DNA of 64,000 nucleotides. Origin: an uncultured Collinsella sp. Lineage in GTDB: Bacteria; Actinomycetota; Coriobacteriia; Coriobacteriales; Coriobacteriaceae. Numbering within the stretch: position 1 is the first letter of the stretch; each line of letters begins with the position of its first letter. The DNA lies in the NCBI GenBank assembly GCA_902470765.1, contig CABRHW010000011.1:1-64000 (forward strand), read 5' to 3'. The position numbers were made by a program, and so were the translations under genes. The notes below the pieces were generated by a model. The model searched no databases. It had not been told where the DNA came from and was given only the letters and a program-made list of their open reading frames with translations. Shown here one piece after another: positions 58,712 to 64,000 of this stretch.

Positions 58712-58713
58712 GC

Positions 58714-59325
58714 CTAATCCAAGCGAGATTCCAGACTCGACAGACCATTGAGAGTCAGATCGTTGGCGACCTCAGAGACGCGCTCGATGGGAACCGAGCC
58801 GTCAGACAGCGCCCACGTGCGATAGATACCGATAATACCCGACAGCAAAAACGCCAGATAGTAGTCGAACATCTCGTCCTTGAGACCTTGGGGCAGCAGA
58901 TCGCGTTCGGCAATCTCGTGCTCGAGCGGCGCACGAAGACGAGCCATAAAATCATCGAGCGGAATGTTCTCGATCAGCTGACGATTGAGCACCAAGTTGT
59001 TGCACAGTGCCTCGTTAACGGTTTTAAAGAAGGTCGCCGCCGCGCCAAGAGCGCGCTCATTGGTGTCGCCGTCCATGGAAGCAAGCGTTTTCTCGACCGA
59101 GTCGACAATCATCTCCACCACATCGGCGGCAATGGCATCAAGCAGGCCGTCAACCGTACCAAAGTGAACGTAAAAGGTCTTGCGGTCGACATTGGCCTCG
59201 CGCGCGATGGCACTCACCGTAATGTCTGCCAGCGGCTTTTCCATGAGCAGGTGCTCGAAAGCCGAAAGGATGGCATTACGGCTGCGAACGATGCGACGAT
59301 CAAGACGCGGTTTGTTGGTTGCCAT
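58714..59325 (-). CDS. TetR-family transcriptional regulator
   Basis: The 203-residue protein has an N-terminal HTH: SRNAILSAFEHLLMEKPLAD (about 15-34), then ITVSAIAREANVDRKTFYVH (about 35-54), the standard TetR DNA-binding unit. The rest is a helical ligand domain of no recognisable substrate class. AAGGGAC precedes the ATG. Its stop lies 2 bases beyond the transposase relic, so its C-terminus could have been reshaped. An inverted repeat in its own promoter region (59369) suggests autoregulation. No efflux gene is adjacent, so the target is unknown. Confidence 0.88.
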   Translation of the reverse strand: MATNKPRLDRRIVRSRNAILSAFEHLLMEKPLADITVSAIAREANVDRKTFYVHFGTVDGLLDAIAADVVEMIVDSVEKTLASMDGDTNERALGAAATFFKTVNEALCNNLVLNRQLIENIPLDDFMARLRAPLEHEIAERDLLPQGLKDEMFDYYLAFLLSGIIGIYRTWALSDGSVPIERVSEVANDLTLNGLSSLESRLD

Positions 59326-59368
59326 GGGCGTGTCCCTTCGATATGCGAGCGTTCATCAACAGATGAGA

Positions 59369-59392
59369 GATAATCTACGTAAGAGGATTATC
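59369..59392. promoter_or_regulatory. Inverted repeat, candidate TetR operator
   Basis: GATAATC and GATTATC, separated by 10 bases, lie 44-67 bases upstream of the TetR start. The spacing fits a dimer-binding site. Nothing else in the 116-base gap stands out. Confidence 0.4.
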
Positions 59393-59441
59393 CCCCATAC
59401 AGCACAAATATGCCTCGCATCATGAAGAACGCACGACTGCC

Positions 59442-60749
59442 CTATTGCGACTTAGGGTGCTTCTTCTTATTGAGTGCCGACGGAGATACGCGAATACCAT
59501 CGCTTGTCTGGCGCACATAGGCTTTATGAGCCGGCTTAGCGGTCCCAGAAGCCTTCTGAGCCTGCTTCTTGGGATCAACAGTAACAGCATTCGCGGGGTG
59601 CGGCTTAGTGGGCGTAGAGGGCGTCTGAGGCGTGCGGCCGAGCTTGCGCATCACGCGATCCCAGCGCGCATGGATGCTCTCGTTGTGGGCGCTCTTAAGG
59701 CCCAGCAGGGGCGCAGCCAAAATGGTCGGCGCAATAAACGTAATGAGGCGCCACAGCAGATAGCCAGCGGTCGAAGCCGACCCAAAGAAATGACCCAAGA
59801 ACAATGCAAAGCCGCCCTCAGCGCCACCAGTTCCACCGGGCAGGGGGACCGCAGAGCTCAGCAGCTGGACAAAGGCGCTCGCGGCCATGACCGAGAAAAA
59901 GTCGACCTCGTGGTGGCTAAAGGCAAGCATCAGGAAATACGGCACGAGGTAGAAAAACGCGAGTTGCAGCATGGTGATGACCACCGTGAGCAGCATGGAA
60001 GAAAAATGTCCGGCCGAAAGCTTGAACTTCTCGGAGAAGGAGTAGATCTCGCCATCGACAAACGTGCGCCATCCCTCGATCTTAGTGGCCGAGACACCAA
60101 TGCGCTCAAGCCAATTGATGATGCAATGGGCGACGCGCGTGACGGTCTTAGGCATGAGCGCGACGGCGAAGATGCCAAGCAAGATGCAGCAGTGTCCACC
60201 AAAGCTAAAGACGCACAGCAGCGTCATGTCGCCATAGCGCTCGGCAAAAAAGGGCATGCGAGCAAGCAGTAGGATAGCGCCCCAGGCAACGAGGCCAAAC
60301 TGGTACACGATAAAACGCGTGAATTGCGTGGCGCCGGCCTCGCCCACGTTTTGGCCGGCCTTGGTCAGGCGATAGATCTGAGCCGGGGTGGAGCCCATCA
60401 TCATGGGCGTCAGGTTGCCAAAGAAGATGCCACTCGCCTCGACCGAGATCAGGTCGCGGATGCCGACGGGCGAATTGGGATCGAGCCAGACGGCGATCGC
60501 ATAGGCCACAATGCCAAAGAACAGGTACATGAACATGCAAAGACACGCGACAACGAGCCATGACGCCTGGACGCTCGACATAGCGGCCCAGAACTGCCCC
60601 ATCTGCCCGGTTACCACCAGATAGACGATATAACCTACCAGCACGACGCCGATAAAGATGGCGCCGCGGCGTGCGCTCTTATTGTCATCTCCGCCCGAGG
60701 CCTCAACCTCGACCTGGGGCTTAGACGTATGCTGAGAGGACTCCGTCAT
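59442..60749 (-). CDS. Flippase-like integral membrane protein (UPF0104/LPG synthase transmembrane family)
   Basis: The 435-residue protein has eight or so hydrophobic helices and the family marks FFGNLTPMMMGSTPAQIYRL (about 110-129), VQLLSSAVPLPGGTGGAEGG (about 291-310) and a late PTILAAPLLGL. Such proteins include the membrane part of lysyl-phosphatidylglycerol synthase and many with unknown lipid substrates. No aminoacyl-transfer domain is attached. The cytoplasmic tail of about 80 residues is Lys, Thr, Pro and Ala-rich (TPTKPHPANAVTVDPKKQAQ at about 378-397). AGAAGGAG lies before the ATG at 60749; an earlier in-frame start lacks a site. Confidence 0.82.
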   Translation of the reverse strand: MTESSQHTSKPQVEVEASGGDDNKSARRGAIFIGVVLVGYIVYLVVTGQMGQFWAAMSSVQASWLVVACLCMFMYLFFGIVAYAIAVWLDPNSPVGIRDLISVEASGIFFGNLTPMMMGSTPAQIYRLTKAGQNVGEAGATQFTRFIVYQFGLVAWGAILLLARMPFFAERYGDMTLLCVFSFGGHCCILLGIFAVALMPKTVTRVAHCIINWLERIGVSATKIEGWRTFVDGEIYSFSEKFKLSAGHFSSMLLTVVITMLQLAFFYLVPYFLMLAFSHHEVDFFSVMAASAFVQLLSSAVPLPGGTGGAEGGFALFLGHFFGSASTAGYLLWRLITFIAPTILAAPLLGLKSAHNESIHARWDRVMRKLGRTPQTPSTPTKPHPANAVTVDPKKQAQKASGTAKPAHKAYVRQTSDGIRVSPSALNKKKHPKSQ

Positions 60750-60854
60750 GAGACTCCTTCTAACAGTCAAAATATCTTGGATATTGTACCCGTAAGGGCC
60801 ATAGGCAGAACGCAAAGCTCTGGTTCAAACGGGAATTGCAGACGGTTGTTTGAA

Positions 60855-60890
60855 AGTAAAAAACCCGGCCTTCCATAGGAAGTCCGGGTA
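60855..60890 (-). terminator. Terminator after the tRNA-Glu pair
   Basis: On the minus strand, ACCCGGACTTCC, TAT and GGAAGGCCGGGT (one mispair) are followed by TTTTTA, ten bases past the second tRNA. Confidence 0.85.
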
Positions 60891-60899
60891 TCAGATGCA

Positions 60900-60976
60900 T
60901 GGTAGCCCGTACCAGATTCGAACTGGTGATCTCCGCCTTGAGAGGGCGGCGTCCTAAACCGCTAGACGAACGGGCC
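60900..60976 (-). tRNA. tRNA-Glu (anticodon CTC), copy 2
   Basis: A 77-base cloverleaf on the minus strand: acceptor GGCCCGT with ACGGGCT, anticodon stem CCGCC/GGCGG around CTCTCAA (anticodon CTC), T arm CCAGTTCGAATCTGG, and encoded CCA. It differs from the neighbouring copy by one base in the anticodon stem. Confidence 0.94.
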
Positions 60977-60998
60977 ATAAGCCTCAGCAGAAAAGAAG

Positions 60999-61075
60999 TG
61001 GTAGCCCGTACCAGATTCGAACTGGTGATCTCCGCCTTGAGAGGGCAGCGTCCTAAACCGCTAGACGAACGGGCC
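60999..61075 (-). tRNA. tRNA-Glu (anticodon CTC), copy 1
   Basis: Same fold as the copy 22 bases downstream, but the anticodon stem is CTGCC/GGCGG, giving a U-G pair where the other has C-G. Both end in CCA and are probably transcribed together from a promoter just upstream. Confidence 0.94.
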
Positions 61076-61202
61076 ACATGACATCTGCACTGCCGTGCTG
61101 CGAAGAAATATATTACGGGACAAAAAACGTCAGCGCAAGAAGAAATTCCAAATTGCCGAAAAATTGTCGGCAGGTTATGGAACACGCAGGTAAACTAGGT
61201 AG

Positions 61203-62597
61203 CTAATTCAAGTTGAGATGGACCAAAAGAGCTTCGCGATCGTTGGGAATGTTGTCTTCGATCACGGCGTCGAGGGCGGAGTTGAGAAGCTGCCCCAGTT
61301 CCGGCCCGGGCTTGACTCCGGCACGGATCAGGTCGCCGCCGTTGATGGCGAGCATCTTGAGCGTATAGGGCTCCCCCGCCCTCAGCAGCTCGTGCGCCAT
61401 CGCGCGCATCTCCTCAATCGTCTCAACGTAATAGAAGCACGACGGGGCCTTGCCAAGTGTGTCGGCACGCTTAAGGTCCATGAGCTCGTCAATCAGGCGG
61501 GCCGTGTCGACGCCCTCACCCGAAAGCGCGCGCATCATATTGAGCAGACAGGAGCGCTCGGGGCGCAGCGGCTTGTCATGGTATTTGATGAGCAGGCACA
61601 CGTCGCGCACCAAGTCGTGCGAGAGCGCCAGGCGATCCATAATGACGCGCGCCTTCTTGGCGCCGAGCTCGGGATGACCGTAGAAGTGTCCGCTACCGGC
61701 ATGGTCGACCGTGAAGCACTCGGGCTTGGACACATCGTGCAAAAACGCCGCCCACATAAGGCTCGACGAGGGCGCGACGCCGTCACACAGCGCGAGCTCC
61801 CCCGCCACCGTCAGCACACGGGTGATATGCACGTAGACGTTAAACGCATGATAGACACTGCGCTGATCAAACCCGCGACCCGCTGCCAACTCGGGCACGG
61901 CGGCGCAGATGAGCTCGGGATAGCGGAGCATCGCGTCTCCCCCATGACCGGTCGAAAGAATGCCCTCGAGCTCAATACCCACACGCTCACGCGCCACGGC
62001 ATCGAGCAGCGGCGCGCACTCGACAAGCGCACGCTTAGTCTCGGGCTCAATCATAAAGTCCAGACGGCAGGCAAAGCGCACCGCACGCAGCATGCGCAGG
62101 GCGTCCTCGTTAAAGCGACGCTTGGGATCGCCGACAGCGCGAATCAGCTTGCGGTCCAAGTCACCCTGGCCGTCGTAGCGGTCGACAAGCCCGCGCTCGG
62201 GATGCCAGGCCATGGCATTGACGGTAAAGTCGCGGCGCGCCAGATCGTCCTCGAGCGAGGCGGCACGCTCCACACTCTGGGGATGACGACCATCGGTGTA
62301 AAAGCCATCCAGACGGTACGTGGTGACCTCGATACGCTCGCCATCGGAAATAGCCGTGATTCCGCCAAATTTAATGCCCGACTCCACAACCGCGATGCCG
62401 GCGACCTCGAGCGCCGCTTTGGACTCCTGCCACAGGCCGCTACAGCACATATCAACATCGTGGCTGGGGTACCCCATCAGGGCGTCGCGCACCCAACCGC
62501 CCACGTACCAAGCCTCAAGACCAGCCGCCTCAAGCGCGCGCAGGACGCGCAGGGACGCATCGGACGGTTGAGTACCGTTGAGCGAAACATTGCACAT
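61203..62597 (-). CDS. cca: CCA tRNA nucleotidyltransferase with HD domain
   Basis: The 464-residue protein adds or repairs the 3' CCA of tRNAs. The nucleotidyltransferase part has AWYVGGWVRDALMGYPSHDV (about 29-48), with the catalytic DVD right after it. DLARRDFTVNAMAW (about 118) and RRFNEDALRMLRAVRFACRL (about 160-179) follow. An HD domain starts around AAFLHDVSKPECF (about 285), with YHDKPLRPE (about 340). GGAGG lies about 10 bases before the ATG. The tRNA genes in this window already encode CCA, so a repair role is likely as well. A poly(A) polymerase of the same family is the alternative. Confidence 0.9.
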   Translation of the reverse strand: MCNVSLNGTQPSDASLRVLRALEAAGLEAWYVGGWVRDALMGYPSHDVDMCCSGLWQESKAALEVAGIAVVESGIKFGGITAISDGERIEVTTYRLDGFYTDGRHPQSVERAASLEDDLARRDFTVNAMAWHPERGLVDRYDGQGDLDRKLIRAVGDPKRRFNEDALRMLRAVRFACRLDFMIEPETKRALVECAPLLDAVARERVGIELEGILSTGHGGDAMLRYPELICAAVPELAAGRGFDQRSVYHAFNVYVHITRVLTVAGELALCDGVAPSSSLMWAAFLHDVSKPECFTVDHAGSGHFYGHPELGAKKARVIMDRLALSHDLVRDVCLLIKYHDKPLRPERSCLLNMMRALSGEGVDTARLIDELMDLKRADTLGKAPSCFYYVETIEEMRAMAHELLRAGEPYTLKMLAINGGDLIRAGVKPGPELGQLLNSALDAVIEDNIPNDREALLVHLNLN

Positions 62598-62689
62598 GCC
62601 TATGGCCTCCTGCGACTATCAAATTGGCTATCGATTGCGTCTGCAAGAAGTCTAGCAAGAAACAGCCTCCACTGCACACGCAAGTCCGA

Positions 62690-62728
62690 TAAACAAAAAC
62701 GCATCCGTCCTAGTCTAAGACGGATGCG
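62690..62728 (-). terminator. Terminator of the PfkB kinase gene
   Basis: On the minus strand, CGCATCCGTC, a 9-base loop and GACGGATGCG are followed by TTTTTGTTT, 34 bases past the stop. Confidence 0.88.
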
Positions 62729-62761
62729 AAATAATCAAACTATTCAGACAAGGTGCCGGAA

Positions 62762-63694
62762 CTAGCAGACCTGGCGAACCTCGATGTGCTTCTTATATTC
62801 GTCCACCTTGGCAAAATCACCCAGACCGGGGCACTCGACCACGTTGGCGCCAGTGGCCATCGAAAGGCGCAGGGCGTCCTCGACGCGCTCGGGGGCGTCG
62901 TGCCACACGGACAGGAAGGCAGCGAGCGAGGAATCGCCGGCGCACACAGTCGACAGCAGCTTGACGTCGAAGGTGCGGTTGGCAAACCAGATATGCTCGC
63001 CGTTGGAGAAGTACGCACCGGCGCCACCAAGGGTCAGCAGCACGTTCTTGGCGCCCTTGGCGTGCAGCTCGGCCATAGCGCCCTTGACGGACTCATCGTC
63101 GCCACCGCTCACCTTGATGCCAAAGATGTCAAGCAGCTCGTCGTCATTGGGCTTGATCAGCAGTGGCTCCAGAGCAATGAGGTCTGCCAGTTGATGGCTC
63201 GAGATGTCGAGGACGAACTCGGCCCCCTTGGCCTTGACACGGCGCAGGACCTCGGCCAAGAAGCCCTCGGAAGTGTTGGGAGGCAGCGAGCCGCTGATGA
63301 CCAGGCAGGTCATGTCATCGAGCGAATCGATAAGCTCAAACATCTCCTGCTCGTTGGCCTCGTTGATGGCGGCACCGGCGTTGACCATGTTGTACTCGGT
63401 GTCGGGACCGGCGTTGAGGAACACATTGACGCGCGTAATACCGTCGGTCCACACGGGCTTGACGGGCACGCCCAGGGCCTCGGCGCCCTTAACGATAAAC
63501 TCACCCGAGAAGCCGGCGAAGAAACCTAGGATCGTGGTGTCGACACCATAGTGGTCAAGCGTAAACGAGACGTTGAGGCCTTTGCCGTTGGGCGTGTAGA
63601 CGGCATTGCGGGTACGCGTGACGGTATTGGCAGTAAGGCCGTCGCAGGCGATGTTGTAATCAATGGCGGGATTAGCAGTGAGCGTGTAAATCAT
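62762..63694 (-). CDS. 1-phosphofructokinase-type sugar kinase (PfkB family)
   Basis: The 310-residue kinase starts MIYTLTANPAIDYNIACDGL and has NGKGLNVSFTLDHYGVDTTI (about 37-56), LVISGSLPPN (about 128), PLLIKPNDDELLDIFG (about 170) and the ATP/catalytic block STVCAGDSSLAAFLS (about 245), where the Asp in AGDSS is the base. This fits 1-phosphofructokinase (FruK) or tagatose-6-phosphate kinase. AAAGGAA lies before the ATG; a start 15 bases earlier is less likely. No PTS genes are adjacent, so the substrate is uncertain. Confidence 0.88.
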   Translation of the reverse strand: MIYTLTANPAIDYNIACDGLTANTVTRTRNAVYTPNGKGLNVSFTLDHYGVDTTILGFFAGFSGEFIVKGAEALGVPVKPVWTDGITRVNVFLNAGPDTEYNMVNAGAAINEANEQEMFELIDSLDDMTCLVISGSLPPNTSEGFLAEVLRRVKAKGAEFVLDISSHQLADLIALEPLLIKPNDDELLDIFGIKVSGGDDESVKGAMAELHAKGAKNVLLTLGGAGAYFSNGEHIWFANRTFDVKLLSTVCAGDSSLAAFLSVWHDAPERVEDALRLSMATGANVVECPGLGDFAKVDEYKKHIEVRQVC

Positions 63695-63823
63695 GAATGT
63701 TCCTTTCACGAAGCAACGTGTTAATGAAAGTATATTCCACGCATCGGTAAAAGGCTAGGACAACTCGGTGAACGGTGTGGAAGCGATGAAGTACGGCAGG
63801 ACACCTCTCCCCCATGGCGGAAC

Positions 63824-63855
63824 AAAAAAGGCGCCCCGGCCGAAACCGGGGCGCC
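63824..63855 (-). terminator. Terminator of the second PfkB gene
   Basis: On the minus strand, GGCGCCCCGG, TTTCGG and CCGGGGCGCC are followed by TTTTTT, 29 bases past the stop. Confidence 0.92.
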
Positions 63856-63883
63856 GCATGCGCACGAATATGTCGCGTTTCGA

Positions 63884-64000
63884 TTACTGACGATCGAGCT
63901 TGCGGACAGCAACGCGCTTGCTGTACTCGTCGACGTGACCGAAGTCACCAATGCCGACGGACTCGGCAACGTTGGCGCCGGTGGCCATAGCGAGCTTCAT
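63884..64000 (-). CDS. PfkB-family kinase, C-terminal end only (runs off the window)
   Basis: The last 38 codons are in the window. The segment MATGANVAESVGIGDFGHVD and the ending VDEYSKRVAVRKLDRQ closely match the C-terminus of the adjacent kinase (MATGANVVECPGLGDFAKVD). This is therefore a tandem paralogue with its own terminator. Its substrate and start cannot be judged. Confidence 0.82.
   Translation of the reverse strand: MKLAMATGANVAESVGIGDFGHVDEYSKRVAVRKLDRQ

Overview
The window looks like chromosome from a high-GC Coriobacteriia member, most likely Collinsella or a close relative. This is inferred from gene content, codon use and arrangement, not from any database search. Most of it is housekeeping and carbohydrate-storage DNA. 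A distinctly more GC-rich cobalamin block of about 22 kb lies in the second half.

Layout. 1-2.6 kb (minus strand): the promoter-proximal end of a surface polysaccharide operon, read as a LoaP-type NusG paralogue, a priming sugar-phosphate transferase, a DUF1972-type rhamnosyltransferase and the start of rmlA. 2.6-3.55 kb: a gene-poor, AT-rich gap, then tRNA-Ala(GGC). 3.7-5.0 kb: a two-gene accessory cassette (small acidic protein plus a HEPN-motif protein) enclosed by imperfect 29-bp inverted repeats. 5.0-6.3 kb: thiamine pyrophosphokinase and a HAD phosphatase. 6.4-19.8 kb: a complete glycogen locus (glgB, glgP, glgC, glgD, glgA and a GH13-GH77 fusion enzyme). A TGGTAAAAC motif recurs in front of both glgB and the fusion gene, and both GlgB and GlgA carry histone-like Lys/Ala-rich tails. 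19.8-31 kb: fmdB-like zinc ribbon, rsmB, fmt, def, priA, gltX, metK and sdaA, with four large, nearly perfect palindromes between genes. 31-36.4 kb: an L,D-transpeptidase and a MacAB-like efflux system.

36.4-58.7 kb is a probable acquired cobalamin island. Seventeen anaerobic-pathway genes (cbiF to cbiJ, read leftward from 52.7 kb) overlap or abut almost without a spare base. They cover the ring methylations, contraction, amidation, adenosylation, aminopropanol-arm and nucleotide-loop steps. Divergently, a sigma70-like promoter and a cobalamin riboswitch lead into an exported (Tat, lipobox) CbiK, a lipoprotein, a substrate-binding protein, a FecCD permease and an extended ATPase. The right edge is marked by an IS3-family transposase relic, and the left edge by half of a palindrome that is intact at 20.15 kb.

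58.7-64 kb returns to ordinary chromosome: a TetR regulator, a flippase-like membrane protein, two tRNA-Glu(CTC) genes, CCA tRNA nucleotidyltransferase, a 1-phosphofructokinase-type sugar kinase and the 3' end of a second such kinase. No rRNA genes, CRISPR arrays or intact transposons were seen.
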